A stretch of 64,000 nucleotides of DNA from Enterococcus raffinosus (GCF_018917525.1 NZ_JAHLOS010000003.1:1-64000); one strand, 5' to 3'. Shown: positions 1 through 9,319, counted from the first letter of the stretch. Made by a program: numbers and translations. The notes: a model not told the origin generated them from the sequence alone.

Positions 1-118
1 CACTCCACGCGAGTGTTTATTAGCAGAATTATCAAAGTTATCGTTGGCTGCTAAATAGAGAATAAAATTGAATAACACATGAATTTCAATAAGTGGCTAA
101 CTTGCACTTGAAATTTGG
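1..118 (+). mobile_element. Possible 3' end of a truncated IS30-family element
   Basis: Reading frame 2 is open from the window edge to a TAG at 56-58 and begins TPRECLLAELSK, which resembles the tail of IS30-type transposases (a TPxExL-like end). The next 60 bases hold an imperfect inverted repeat, AATTTCAATAAGTG (about 79-92) against CACTTGAAATT (about 106-116), of the kind found at IS ends. Only the last 18 codons are visible, so this is a weak resemblance, not an identification. It could equally be the tail of an ordinary gene. Confidence 0.3.
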
Positions 119-167
119 GAAATGATTAAAAGCAGAGAGAGCCAAAAGCATTTTTTAGTTCACTCCA

Positions 168-208
168 GAACAGTTTGCTTCAAAAATTCTGAAGTGAACT
201 GTTCTTTT
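168..208 (+). terminator. Rho-independent terminator before the PRD regulator
   Basis: GAACAGTT..CTTC pairs with GAAG..AACTGTTC with a small TG/TG internal mismatch, followed by TTCTTTTT. It ends transcription from the left. A role as an antitermination target of the downstream PRD protein cannot be excluded. Confidence 0.6.
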
Positions 209-253
209 TCATGATGCTTGTGATACCTTATACTAAATTTAGGAGGAATACTT

Positions 254-2293
254 ATGGATAATCGATTATCAAATTTATATTCTTTGCTGGCAAAACAAGG
301 AAAAACTTTTGAAATCCCCTTTTTGGCCAAAAGATTTCAAGTGAGTACCCGAACAATTTATAACGATATAAAAAAACTGAATGAAACACTCAAAGCGTCA
401 TCTAAAGAGATAATCGCTATTGAAAAGGGGCGTGTCTATTATAGCGTTGATAATCCTGTAGATATTGAAAAACTATTGCTCAAAAATAGTGATTTTATTA
501 GTGGTGACAAAAGCATCAGAAGAATTCGTCTATTAGAGACAATTTTATTGTTACCTGATTATTTCAGTTCAGAAGAGCTATTAAGAAAAACGCTTGTTTC
601 AAAAAATACATTATTGAGTGACCTGCAAGAAGTACGTAAAATTCTACAGAAAAATAGAATTACGCTAGAATCTTTACCATTTCGCGGTTATAGAGTGATC
701 GGGGATGAAATAGAGATTCGTAATTTATTAGCCGCTACACTTGAACAGGACCCGTTATTATTTGAGACGGAGCATTATGAAATGGAACAGCCGTTATTAG
801 CAGAAATTGAGTCATTCATTGAAAAAATCTGTGGACAGTTGGGGATTCAATTGAGTGATGAATCCTTCCAAAAGATAATATTGCACTTTTGGATCACTAA
901 AAAAAGGAGCGCACTAGGAAAGACACTCGCTGCTTCAAATAAAAAGGATATTTTGAGCAAAGAGGAAAAAGCTCTACATGAGCAGCATAGAGAATTGACT
1001 GATTTATTCAGGCAGTCAATTAACTCGTCGGAACAATTATACTTGGCAAATAAAATATCTGAGGCTTCTATTACTAAATACCAAGAATTACTTTCAGATA
1101 AATGGGTAACTTTTAATTTAGTTATTGAAAGATTTATTTCAGCGGTGAATATACAACTTCCAGAATTGGATTTTAAAGGGGACAAAAAGCTATATGAAGG
1201 ATTAATCAATCATTTACGGCCAGCATATAAACGAACCTTAGCGAATGAGACGTTGGAAAATCCTATGTATGAGCATGTTTTAGAGCATTATCATGAGTTA
1301 CATTTGATTGTTCAGAAACAAATTTCGGTGATTGAAAGAATACTTGAGATTGAATTTACTGATCATGAAACAAGTTTTTTTACACTTTTCTTTGCGGCTT
1401 CAGTTGAACGAAGTAAGTTTTATGTTCCCCATAAAGCAAAAATTGTTATTATATGCAATGCAGGAATTAGCACTTCTGAAATTTTAAAAAGTAAAATAAA
1501 AAGTATTTTTAGTGTAGATGTTATCGGAACCTTTGGAGCTAGAGAAGGAATTCGTTGGATAGCAGAGCATAAAGTAGATTTAGTAATTACTACAATACCC
1601 TTAGATTTAAAGCGAGTACCGTTTGTTCAAGTAAATCCTTATTTATCAGAAGAAGACATTCAAATTATTAGTGAATTCATTAAACCAGTTTTTCATGAAA
1701 TTAATGTAGATGATTTGTTGCGAATGGTAAATAAGTATGTGAAGTTATCTGCGCAGCAAATTCACAGCTTAACAGAAGAATTTAAAGAGTATTTGAATAT
1801 TAGATCGAGTGAAAATTTAAAAAGGGAGTATCAGCCTATGCTTAAGGAAATATTATCAGAAGAATTAATTGATCTTCACTATCATGCTGAAAATCGTGAT
1901 GAAGCCGTTAAACGTAGTGGGGAACTATTAGTAAAAAAAGGTCTAGCTTCAGCGAATTATATTGAGGGGATGATTAGGAATGTTGAGATTAATGGCACTT
2001 ATATTGTGATTGCACCTGGAATCGCTATGCCACATGCACGACCTGAAGAAGGTGCTTTGGCTATTGGATTCAGCATTGTTACCTTAGAAGAACCAGTTGT
2101 ATTCGGTCATCCTAAGAATGATCCGGTAAACATTGTGATCGGATTATGTGCGGTGGATCATCAAACACATTTAAAGGCATTAGCCGAATTAGTAGAAATC
2201 CTCTCTCATAAACAAAATGTGGATAGTTTTTTGAATGCAACAAATGCTTCGGAAATATTAGCAATGGTAAAAGGAGGAAATGAATCATGTTAA
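254..2293 (+). CDS. PRD-containing PTS-regulated transcriptional activator (BglG/MtlR/UlaR type)
   Basis: This 679-residue protein has the MtlR/LicR-type architecture. An N-terminal winged helix (about 1-65, TRTIYNDIKK recognition helix) is followed by a second HTH (about 88-150) and two PTS regulation domains (about 175-390; His211, His320 and His371 are candidate phosphosites). A PTS EIIB-like domain follows with Cys401 in IICNAGIST, then a fructose/mannitol-type EIIA domain with His594 in MPHARPEEG. Such proteins activate a neighbouring PTS operon according to the phosphorylation state of that PTS. The stop overlaps the start of the EIIB gene by 7 bases, so they are co-transcribed. The start has a good AGGAGG site. 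The true inducer is unknown; ascorbate or a related sugar acid is suggested by the IIC type. Confidence 0.9.
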   Translation: MDNRLSNLYSLLAKQGKTFEIPFLAKRFQVSTRTIYNDIKKLNETLKASSKEIIAIEKGRVYYSVDNPVDIEKLLLKNSDFISGDKSIRRIRLLETILLLPDYFSSEELLRKTLVSKNTLLSDLQEVRKILQKNRITLESLPFRGYRVIGDEIEIRNLLAATLEQDPLLFETEHYEMEQPLLAEIESFIEKICGQLGIQLSDESFQKIILHFWITKKRSALGKTLAASNKKDILSKEEKALHEQHRELTDLFRQSINSSEQLYLANKISEASITKYQELLSDKWVTFNLVIERFISAVNIQLPELDFKGDKKLYEGLINHLRPAYKRTLANETLENPMYEHVLEHYHELHLIVQKQISVIERILEIEFTDHETSFFTLFFAASVERSKFYVPHKAKIVIICNAGISTSEILKSKIKSIFSVDVIGTFGAREGIRWIAEHKVDLVITTIPLDLKRVPFVQVNPYLSEEDIQIISEFIKPVFHEINVDDLLRMVNKYVKLSAQQIHSLTEEFKEYLNIRSSENLKREYQPMLKEILSEELIDLHYHAENRDEAVKRSGELLVKKGLASANYIEGMIRNVEINGTYIVIAPGIAMPHARPEEGALAIGFSIVTLEEPVVFGHPKNDPVNIVIGLCAVDHQTHLKALAELVEILSHKQNVDSFLNATNASEILAMVKGGNESC

Positions 2294-2559
2294 AAATTGT
2301 AACGGTTTGTGGTGCAGGGGTTGGTAGCAGCATGATGATGCGATTATTCACGCAACAAATTTTGGATGATGAGCACATTGAAGCAACTGTTGATGCGGCG
2401 GATATTGGTTCTGTTGATCCAAATAGTTTTGACATTTTAATCACGACATCAGATTTTGCCGACACACTGCGTGATTCATCAGCTAATATCATTCGGATTG
2501 ACAACATGATGGATAAAGAATATTTGAAAGAACAGCTATTAAGGACGATCAATGAATAG
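2287..2559 (+). CDS. PTS EIIB component, ascorbate/lactose-type (UlaB-like)
   Basis: A 90-residue cytoplasmic PTS phosphocarrier. The phosphorylated cysteine is Cys8 in VCGAGVGSS, the standard P-loop of the SgaB/UlaB family, and the length is normal for this family. It would take phosphate from an EIIA domain; no separate UlaC-type EIIA is encoded here, so the EIIA domain fused to the regulator or a distant gene must supply it. The gene overlaps the regulator stop and is 11 bases before the IIC gene, with an AAAGGAGG ribosome site inside the regulator's last codons. Confidence 0.9.
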   Translation: MLKIVTVCGAGVGSSMMMRLFTQQILDDEHIEATVDAADIGSVDPNSFDILITTSDFADTLRDSSANIIRIDNMMDKEYLKEQLLRTINE

Positions 2560-2570
2560 GGGGCAAAAAC

Positions 2571-3851
2571 ATGTCAGTCTTTTTATATATTGTAAATAAT
2601 GTACTGAGTCAGGCAGTATTTATTATTGGAATGGTAGTCGTTGTTGGGATGGTTGCTCAAAAGAAAAGCTGGGATCAAATTTTGCCTAGTACACTTAAAA
2701 CAATGATTGGTTTTACCATGATCAATGTTGGTGGTCAAACATTAGGTGGAGCTTTATTGCCGCTTCAACAAATGATCTCTAAAATATTTGATATGAAGGC
2801 ATTTTCTTCAGATATTGGAGCTGCTCAGGCTGAAAGCTTTGCAGATATTGGAACAGAAATGGCGTTGATTTTTGCTTTTGGTTTTTTAATTAATTTGTTG
2901 TTAGCACGTTTTACCCGCTTTAAATATGTTCATTTATCGGCGCATGTTTCGTTTTTCTTTGCAGGATTGATCGCTGCATTGCTAAAGTTCAATACAACAC
3001 TGCCATTTACAGGAATTGTTACGGTGGGTTCAGTTATGTTAGGGCTATATATGACGCTTAGTTGTGCCTATGTAGCGGTTTGTATAAAAGGAGTTAAAGG
3101 AGGCGAAGGATTTACTTTAGCGCACTCCAGCTCCTCGGGATTATTGGTAGCGACACTGTTAGCAAAAGTTTTTGGAAATAAAGAACATGATCTTGAGAAT
3201 ATGGAGATTCCTAAGAAATTGAATTTTCTTAGAGAAATGACGATCGCATTGACTTTAGTGATGACTGTTCTATTTTTACTAGTGAGTCTTTTTGCGACAC
3301 CTACTTGGACAATGGAGAATATTACTGGTGGTCAGGATATTATCGTCTTTTCACTATTACGAGGTGTTGAGTTCGGAATGTGGATCACAGTAATTATTAC
3401 CGGTGTTCGAATGATGCTGTCAGAGATCATACCAGCATTTCATGGAATTGCAAACAAAATTATTCCTAATTCGAAACCTGGTTTGGATATCCCGTTACTA
3501 TTTCCGAATTATCCTACTTCAGTGATCGTCGGTTTCCTATGTAGTTTAGTTGCTGGTTTGGCAGGTATGTTGATTCTTGGTGCGTTAAATTATCCAGTTG
3601 TTGTTTTTCCAGCATTAATTCCGACTTTCTTCACTGGAGCCGCTACTGCTATTTTCGGTAATGCACATGGTGGGCGTAGAGGAGCAATATTGGGATCATT
3701 GACAAATGGTTTTCTATTGATTTTTGGTCAAGCATTACTGCTTCCAATGGTTGGAAGCTATGCTCCTATTATGCGAATCCTAAGTGAAACAGATTATACC
3801 GTATACGGTCCCATTTTAGGTTGGATTTTACAATTACTTGGAGGTGTTTAA
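2571..3851 (+). CDS. PTS EIIC component, ascorbate family (UlaA/SgaT-like)
   Basis: A 426-residue polytopic membrane protein with about ten hydrophobic segments and the conserved SgaT/UlaA features (the IINVGGQTLGG-like region near residue 50 and the FGNAHGGRRGA loop near residue 365). It forms the sugar channel and imports the substrate with phosphorylation by EIIB. Many members annotated as ascorbate permeases take up other sugars, so L-ascorbate is only the default guess. Its stop codon overlaps the start of the TrpA-like gene by one base (TAATG), which implies translational coupling. Confidence 0.9.
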   Translation: MSVFLYIVNNVLSQAVFIIGMVVVVGMVAQKKSWDQILPSTLKTMIGFTMINVGGQTLGGALLPLQQMISKIFDMKAFSSDIGAAQAESFADIGTEMALIFAFGFLINLLLARFTRFKYVHLSAHVSFFFAGLIAALLKFNTTLPFTGIVTVGSVMLGLYMTLSCAYVAVCIKGVKGGEGFTLAHSSSSGLLVATLLAKVFGNKEHDLENMEIPKKLNFLREMTIALTLVMTVLFLLVSLFATPTWTMENITGGQDIIVFSLLRGVEFGMWITVIITGVRMMLSEIIPAFHGIANKIIPNSKPGLDIPLLFPNYPTSVIVGFLCSLVAGLAGMLILGALNYPVVVFPALIPTFFTGAATAIFGNAHGGRRGAILGSLTNGFLLIFGQALLLPMVGSYAPIMRILSETDYTVYGPILGWILQLLGGV

Positions 3852-4543
3852 TGAAAAATCTAGTTCTGTATTTGACTATCAACTATCCAACAAGAGAAAG
3901 ATTTTTTGAGATTTTAGATATTGTCGAAGAATTCCAAATAGGGTACGTTGAAATTGGTATTCCAGTTTCTGATCCATATGTTGATGGATCAACAGTTAGA
4001 AAATCACAAGAAAAAGTTTTTTCAACAATGAGTATTAAGGAAATTGAATCAGCGTTACACGAAATACGCAAACGTTATTCCTTTAAAGTGATTCTAATGA
4101 CTTACAACGAAGGTGTCGAAGAATTCAAATTAGGACAACTTTCTCAAATGCTTTACGATGCTATTTTATGTGTTGATAAAATACTTCCTAAAGGTGACTT
4201 TTCTGGTCTTGTTCATACTTTTACGAAAAATATGGACAAGGACTTGATAGATAGTCAATTAGCTGAAAGTTCTCAGTTCATTTATTTGGTTTCTGGAGAA
4301 GGAAAAACTGGTGAGTTTGCACAGCTTCCTGAAGACTATGTAGATTTAGTTCCTTATTTGCAAGCTAATACACAGCTTCCAGTGTTTGTTGGTTTCGGAG
4401 TTAAAAATCCAACCGATATTGCCAGTATTTTAGCAAACGGTGCGGATGGCGTTATTATTGGTTCTGAATTTATCAAAAGATTTAATGAGGGAGGAATTTC
4501 TAGCATCAAAGAGTATTTATCAGAAATTCATTCGGTTTACTAA
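3851..4543 (+). CDS. Orphan TrpA-like TIM-barrel lyase in a PTS operon
   Basis: The ATG at 3851 is preceded by GGAGGTG and gives a 230-residue protein. It has the tryptophan synthase alpha-chain fold signature: VEIGIPVSDPYVDG holds both catalytic acids, Glu34 and Asp45, separated by 11 residues as in E. coli TrpA (Glu49, Asp60). The C-terminal phosphate-binding strand GADGVIIGSEF is also present. There are no trpB or other trp genes nearby, and it is coupled to a PTS permease. I infer that it performs a retro-aldol cleavage on a sugar phosphate from this PTS, or works as an indole-3-glycerol-phosphate lyase. The protein is shorter than typical TrpA (about 260 residues). Confidence 0.75.
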   Translation: MKNLVLYLTINYPTRERFFEILDIVEEFQIGYVEIGIPVSDPYVDGSTVRKSQEKVFSTMSIKEIESALHEIRKRYSFKVILMTYNEGVEEFKLGQLSQMLYDAILCVDKILPKGDFSGLVHTFTKNMDKDLIDSQLAESSQFIYLVSGEGKTGEFAQLPEDYVDLVPYLQANTQLPVFVGFGVKNPTDIASILANGADGVIIGSEFIKRFNEGGISSIKEYLSEIHSVY

Positions 4544-4546
4544 AGG

Positions 4547-4586
4547 AGGACTCGCTTCATTCATTCGTGAAGCGAGTCCTGTTTTT
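4547..4586 (+). terminator. Terminator of the PTS operon
   Basis: A perfect 13-base stem AGGACTCGCTTCA / TGAAGCGAGTCCT with an 8-base loop, followed by GTTTTT. Confidence 0.9.
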
Positions 4587-4659
4587 ACTTTGATAACGAA
4601 ATAGCTCGCGTTATACTTAGTAAATTTGATAAGATAAAAGAAAAAAAGTAGGTGAATCA

Positions 4660-5376
4660 ATGAGAATGTGGAATCCGTGGCGAGGCTGCCGTCGTGTTAG
4701 TGAGGGCTGTAAATATTGCTTTATTCATGAGGGAGATAAAAAGCGAGCAGTAGATACAAGCAAGATTGAAAAGACAGCTCAGTTCGATGCGCCTATTAAA
4801 AAAACAAAGAATGGCTATAAAATGAAAGGCGGACAGCTCGTCTTTGTTTGTTTTTCCAGTGATTTTCTTATAGAAGAGGCCGATTCATGGCGTGCGGAAT
4901 GTTGGCAAATGATCAAGGAACGCACTGATTTGCATTTTATGTTCTTAACTAAGCGGATCGAGCGTTTAATGGATTGTGTGCCTGAGGATTGGGGCGATGG
5001 GTACGATAATGTCACGATTGGTGTTTCAGTCGAAAATCAAGCCCGAGCAGATCAACGATTGTCGTTGTTACAAGAGCTGCCAATCAAACATAAAAATATC
5101 GCTTGTCAGCCACTGATTGAAGAAATTTCCATAGCTAAGTATCTGACGGATATCGAGTTAGTCGTTGCAGGTGGGGAATACCATAAAAATGCCCGACAAT
5201 TAAATTATGATTGGATCTTGAAACTGCGAAAAGAGGCGATTGCGCAAGGCGTTGCTTTTGAGTTTCGGCAATGCGGGACGCACTTTATTAAGGATCAACA
5301 GGAGTATCAATTGAGTTACCGCCAATTGTTTTCACAAGCAAAAAAAGCGGATATCAATTGGTACCCAAGTAAATAA
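4660..5376 (+). CDS. DUF5131 (phage Gp37/Gp68-like) family protein
   Basis: A 238-residue protein beginning MRMWNPWRGCRRVSEGCKYCF. The WNPWxGC opening with a C-x6-C-x2-C cluster (Cys10, Cys17, Cys20) is characteristic of the DUF5131 family, which is related to radical-SAM-like TIM barrels and found in phages and chromosomes. The cluster suggests a metal or Fe-S site. Function is unknown. The gene stands alone between two terminators, so nothing is gained from its neighbours. The protein looks complete. Confidence 0.85.
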   Translation: MRMWNPWRGCRRVSEGCKYCFIHEGDKKRAVDTSKIEKTAQFDAPIKKTKNGYKMKGGQLVFVCFSSDFLIEEADSWRAECWQMIKERTDLHFMFLTKRIERLMDCVPEDWGDGYDNVTIGVSVENQARADQRLSLLQELPIKHKNIACQPLIEEISIAKYLTDIELVVAGGEYHKNARQLNYDWILKLRKEAIAQGVAFEFRQCGTHFIKDQQEYQLSYRQLFSQAKKADINWYPSK

Positions 5377-5409
5377 AGAAGCAGAAATCACTCGGATTTC
5401 TGCTTCTTT
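5375..5409. terminator. Bidirectional terminator between DUF5131 gene and mntH
   Basis: Stem AAAGAAGCAGAAATC / GATTTCTGCTTCTTT separated by five bases. A and T tracts on either side serve both converging genes. Confidence 0.9.
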
Positions 5410-5411
5410 AT

Positions 5412-6983
5412 TTATTCAGATAAATCTTCATTTAGTTCTTTCGCAGCGAGTGCGACACGTTTATTTCCTTTATGCAGTTCAACGACTGTCCAGACTAACA
5501 AAGCAAGAACCGCAACAATCAAAACATAAGCGATACTATCGGCTGTTGTGATTTCCCAAGCTGAAGGATTGTCTCCAAAAAAGCCTTCGATTTGACTAGG
5601 CAGACCTATTAAGTTCAAATAAGTCAGGCCAATGACTGAGATCCAACCCAACAGTTGGATGATTCGTTTATTTTTGAATCGTTCCCCCATTTCCGCGCTG
5701 CTATTTGTCATCATTAACAAGGGCAGCATAGAAAATGGTAGGGCAAAGGCCAAGAAAACTTGCGAATTATTCATCAAATTATTCAATGCTTCATGTTCTT
5801 CAACGACTGTATCACCGCGAGTAAGCAGGACGCAAATCAATACTGGAACAACCGAAATCAAACGAGTGACTAGACGACGCAACCAGATCGGCATACGCAT
5901 ATGAACGAACCCTTCCATAATTACTTGCCCAGTCAAAGTACCAGTAATTGTAGAGTTTTGACCAGAAGCTAGAAGCGCCACAGCGAATAAGGTTGATAAA
6001 GCACCAGTTTTTGCGACACTCATTAGGATTCCGTTGCTCATCGTGGCTGGGTTCGATAAGGCTTCATACAATCCAAAGAAGGATGGATCTTTGACAGTCC
6101 CCGTTTTGAACACAGCAACACCCATAATCAAAAGTAGTGCATTAACAAGGAAAGCTAATGATAATTGAATATTTGAATCCCAAGTGGTGAAGCGGACGGC
6201 ATTTGCGACATCCTCTTCATCATCATGATCAACTTCGCGAGTTTGAGAAACCGCTGAATGAAGGTAAAGGTTGTGAGGCATCACAGTCGCTCCGATAATT
6301 CCTAATGCTCCAGTTAGTGGTGTTTGTCCGCCGATCATCTTATCATTGGAAAATGTTTCGCTAGTTGGAACAAATCCTTTTAAAACGTCCCCCCAATTAG
6401 GATCGGACAAAGCAACTTGGTAAATAAAAACAAAGAGAATCACAAAAATCAAACAAACAACGATGGCTTCGATTTTACGGAATCCGACTTTGGTTAATAA
6501 TAATAGTAGAAAGACATCGAAGACAGTAATAAAAACAGCGATAACCAATGGAATATTAAACAATAAATACAAAGCAATGGCGGCGCCGATAACTTCCGCG
6601 ATATCGGTTGCCATAATGGCTAATTCAGTCAAGATCCAAAGAACGATCCCCAACGATTTACTTGTCCTCGCCCGAATGGCTTGTGCCAAATCCATTCGAG
6701 TAACGATCCCCAGCTTTGCTGCCATATATTGTAAAAGCATAGCCACTAAGCTGGAAATTAAGATGACGGACATTAATAAATATTGGAAATTTTGTCCACC
6801 GGTGATGGAGGTCGACCAGTTTCCTGGGTCCATATATCCGACAGCGACTAATGCTCCCGGACCTGAATAGGCGAGTAGTGTCCGCCAAAAGCTTTTTCCT
6901 TTTGGTACTTTAATCGTACCGTTGACTTCCTCTAAAGAAAGTCCGTTTGTATGTTCTAAAATGGGATGTTTATTCGTACTCAA
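5412..6983 (-). CDS. mntH: Nramp-family Mn2+ (divalent metal) transporter MntH
   Basis: A 523-residue, about 11-helix membrane protein. The first helix carries the metal-binding motif MDPGNW (51-56; Asp52 and Asn55 are ligands in Nramp structures), and TM6 carries the conserved MPHNLYLHS with its Met and His. It imports Mn2+ (also Fe2+) with protons. The gene is monocistronic and ends at a bidirectional terminator. A DtxR/MntR-type palindrome lies upstream, so repression by Mn2+ through an EfaR/MntR-like protein is likely. Confidence 0.95.
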   Translation of the reverse strand: MSTNKHPILEHTNGLSLEEVNGTIKVPKGKSFWRTLLAYSGPGALVAVGYMDPGNWSTSITGGQNFQYLLMSVILISSLVAMLLQYMAAKLGIVTRMDLAQAIRARTSKSLGIVLWILTELAIMATDIAEVIGAAIALYLLFNIPLVIAVFITVFDVFLLLLLTKVGFRKIEAIVVCLIFVILFVFIYQVALSDPNWGDVLKGFVPTSETFSNDKMIGGQTPLTGALGIIGATVMPHNLYLHSAVSQTREVDHDDEEDVANAVRFTTWDSNIQLSLAFLVNALLLIMGVAVFKTGTVKDPSFFGLYEALSNPATMSNGILMSVAKTGALSTLFAVALLASGQNSTITGTLTGQVIMEGFVHMRMPIWLRRLVTRLISVVPVLICVLLTRGDTVVEEHEALNNLMNNSQVFLAFALPFSMLPLLMMTNSSAEMGERFKNKRIIQLLGWISVIGLTYLNLIGLPSQIEGFFGDNPSAWEITTADSIAYVLIVAVLALLVWTVVELHKGNKRVALAAKELNEDLSE

Positions 6984-7055
6984 GACGCTCCCACCTTTCT
7001 CTAAACTTTTCTACGATGCAATCATACACCCAAAATCAGGAAATGAAAAGAAAAA

Positions 7056-7074
7056 GATTCGGCATGCCTAAAAT
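7056..7074. promoter_or_regulatory. Candidate MntR/EfaR (DtxR-family) operator for mntH
   Basis: On the minus strand the site reads TTTTAGGCATGCCGAA, a near-perfect TTAGGCATGCCTAA dyad of the kind bound by Mn-dependent DtxR-family repressors of lactic acid bacteria. It lies about 75-90 bases upstream of the mntH start and also just ahead of the rightward promoter of the next gene. Confidence 0.6.
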
Positions 7075-7093
7075 TTCTGAAAAGCATATTTAT

Positions 7094-7121
7094 TTGGCAT
7101 AATCTGGTTTTATTTTACACT
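7094..7121 (+). promoter_or_regulatory. Sigma-A promoter for the gene at 7147
   Basis: -35 TTGGCA (7094-7099), 16-base spacer, -10 TACACT (7116-7121). The AAAGAGGTGA ribosome site and ATG follow at 7147. Confidence 0.6.
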
Positions 7122-7146
7122 AAACAGAAGAAAAAGAGGTGAGCGT

Positions 7147-7587
7147 ATGGCAGATTGGCATACACAATTAGATAGTACATGGGAAATCAAAGGAACAAAT
7201 TTTCCAATGTGGTTAACAGATAAAAGAAAAAATCCCCGAATTACCTACAAGAGAGCAGAGAAAAACGCTGTAGAGTTACTCGATTTGGTAGAATATGAAG
7301 TAAATGGCAAAACCAAGCAAATTAAAGGAATTGATCGTTTAGTCGGTGACCAGTTTGTTTGGCGTGGAATAGGAATAATGAGAATTCTGAGCAGTCGTTG
7401 GCAAGTAGTGACGATCAAAGGGGATGTATTAGTAATTCGTTTTGAAAAATCATTCATCACACCAGCTGGAGTAGATATTTTAATAAGAAGGGGTTCTCGG
7501 ACTCCCAATTTGCGCGAACGCGTTTTAGAACACTACGAAAGTTTTGGTTTGACCGTTGCAGAAATAGAGACACTTCAATGGAAGTAG
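7147..7587 (+). CDS. Conserved hypothetical protein, 146 residues
   Basis: A soluble, basic protein without signal peptide or membrane segment. It starts MADWHTQLDSTWEIKGTNFP; the WEIKGTNFPMW and VWRGIGIMRILSSRW segments and alternating polar/hydrophobic residues suggest a small beta-barrel of lipocalin/calycin-like type. That is a structural guess only. I do not recognise the family. The gene is monocistronic, with its own promoter and a strong bidirectional terminator. Confidence 0.75.
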   Translation: MADWHTQLDSTWEIKGTNFPMWLTDKRKNPRITYKRAEKNAVELLDLVEYEVNGKTKQIKGIDRLVGDQFVWRGIGIMRILSSRWQVVTIKGDVLVIRFEKSFITPAGVDILIRRGSRTPNLRERVLEHYESFGLTVAEIETLQWK

Positions 7588-7624
7588 AGATAAAAGGAAG
7601 TAGTTAGTAAAGTAGAAAATACTT

Positions 7625-7683
7625 AAAAAGCCACAAAGTCATTTACTTTTCTAATGTAAAGTAGATGACCATGTGACTTTTTA
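7625..7683. terminator. Bidirectional terminator
   Basis: A long imperfect hairpin (AAAAAGCCAC..AAGTCATTTACTTT against AAAGTAGATGACC..GTGACTTTTT) between two converging genes. Confidence 0.85.
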
Positions 7684-7695
7684 TTGTTATTCAAT

Positions 7696-9225
7696 TTATT
7701 GACTAATCTCAATAACCCGATCAGTCCAGTCTTGATAAAAGCTTTCTTCGTGGGAAACGACGATGACAGTACCTGCGAAAGTAGCTAAGCTGTCACGCAA
7801 GCTGTCTTTTGTTGCTTGATCGATGTGATTTGTTGGTTCATCGAGAATTAGCAAATTGCCCTTTTGCATCGTCATTTGACAAAGCTTGACTTTGGTTTGT
7901 TCACCACCGCTTAAGGTGCTAAGTGGTTCTTGAGCTAATTGATTCGGCAAACCTGCTTTGGCGAGATGTTTCCGCAACTCCTTAACAGTTTCTTTAGGGA
8001 AATGTTCACTCAAATACTGTAGGGGAGTCTGGTAAGGATTTTCCCATTGCAGATCTTGCTCGAAATAATTAATTTTCGTATTTGCAGGAAAGTGAAATTC
8101 ACCTGCAAGTTTAGGAATCGCCTCGATCAAGGTCTTCAGCAAGGTTGATTTACCAATACCGTTGAACCCACGAATAGCGACTTTTTCGCCATAACGCAGC
8201 GTGATATTGATTGGCGGCAGCAGCGGTCGTTGATAACCAATTTCCAAATCCGTTGTTTCCATTGCTAATGTTGTAACGATCGGTGCATACGGAAACTCAA
8301 AGTGAGCGACTGCATTAGAAGAAGGCGGCGTTAAGCGTTCTACTTTGTCTAGCTGCTTTTGGCGACTTTTCGCCATAGTCGAACGTGAGCCTGCTTTGTA
8401 TTTACGAATGTAGACTTCTGTTTTCTCAATCTGACGTTTTTGAGCAGCATATTGCTTCATGTATGTTTCCTGGAATTGTTCCTTTTGTTTCAAGGCCTTC
8501 GTTAAATTACCAGTATATTTGGTCAATTTCCCAAACTCGATATCAGCGATATGGGTGGTAATTTGGTTCAAAAAATCGCGATCATGAGAAATGACTACGA
8601 AAGTACCGGAAAAACCCTGCAAAAATTGACTCAGCCAGGCTACGTGTTCATCATCCAAGTGATTCGTTGGCTCATCCAAAATCAGCACGTCCGGTTTTTC
8701 TAATAATAATTTTGCCAAAATTAATTTTGATCGCTGGCCACCGCTTAAATCCTCCAATGGCGTATCCATACCCAAAACATCTAATCCCAAACCGCTGCTC
8801 ATTTCAGCAATTAACGTATCAATCTGATAAAAATCACCTTGATCTAATTCTGTCTGCAGCTTTCCAGCCTTATCTAGCAATTTATCATCCATCGATTCAC
8901 TGTATTCCATATACAGTTCGCCAATTTTCGCTTCTTTAACAAAATCTGCGGCATAGGCAGTTTTTAGAAAATCTTTGATAGATAAGGTTGGATCGACTTC
9001 GACATATTGATCCAAATAGCCCACATGGATATTCTTCTGCCAAGCAATCGTACCTTCATCCGGTAATTGTTCGCCAGTGATAATTTTTATTAGGGTACTT
9101 TTTCCGGCGCCATTTTGTCCGATCAGGCCTAGATGTTCCCCTTTGTTCAAATGTAATTCTAAATCCTCGTACAGGATTTTATCGCCAAATTGTTGCGCGA
9201 TTCCTGTTAAATCTAAGATACTCAT
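7696..9225 (-). CDS. ABC-F family ATPase (YfmM-like translation factor)
   Basis: A 509-residue soluble protein with two ABC ATPase domains in tandem and no membrane domain. Domain 1 has Walker A GQNGAGKST, signature LSGGQRSK and Walker B LILDEPTNHLD; domain 2 has GFNGIGKST, LSGGEQTK and LILDEPTNHID. The linker at about 235-300 is charged and helical (QKEQFQETYMKQYAAQKRQIEKTE), as in ribosome-binding ABC-F proteins. The opening MSILDLTGIAQQFGDK resembles Bacillus YfmM. These proteins act at the ribosomal E site; some give antibiotic protection, but nothing here shows the long antibiotic-resistance-type extension. Confidence 0.9.
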   Translation of the reverse strand: MSILDLTGIAQQFGDKILYEDLELHLNKGEHLGLIGQNGAGKSTLIKIITGEQLPDEGTIAWQKNIHVGYLDQYVEVDPTLSIKDFLKTAYAADFVKEAKIGELYMEYSESMDDKLLDKAGKLQTELDQGDFYQIDTLIAEMSSGLGLDVLGMDTPLEDLSGGQRSKLILAKLLLEKPDVLILDEPTNHLDDEHVAWLSQFLQGFSGTFVVISHDRDFLNQITTHIADIEFGKLTKYTGNLTKALKQKEQFQETYMKQYAAQKRQIEKTEVYIRKYKAGSRSTMAKSRQKQLDKVERLTPPSSNAVAHFEFPYAPIVTTLAMETTDLEIGYQRPLLPPINITLRYGEKVAIRGFNGIGKSTLLKTLIEAIPKLAGEFHFPANTKINYFEQDLQWENPYQTPLQYLSEHFPKETVKELRKHLAKAGLPNQLAQEPLSTLSGGEQTKVKLCQMTMQKGNLLILDEPTNHIDQATKDSLRDSLATFAGTVIVVSHEESFYQDWTDRVIEISQ

Positions 9226-9283
9226 GTTTCTCCTACTTTCTTACTCAAATCCCCATCATCTAATAAAAGAAGCAGATAGTCAA

Positions 9284-9312
9284 GAAAAAAAGAGCCCTTT
9301 TTCAGGACTCTT
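9284..9312 (-). terminator. Terminator of the two-peptide operon
   Basis: On the minus strand AAGAGTCC and GGGCTCTT form a stem followed by TTTTTTC. It sits directly after the second small peptide gene. Confidence 0.8.
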
Positions 9313-9319
9313 CAATTTA

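Noticed and set aside
847-1209. 120-codon minus-strand frame opposite the PRD regulator
   Set aside because: It is a shadow of a well supported gene, with no ribosome site and improbable composition. The same applies to the other antisense frames opposite clear genes.
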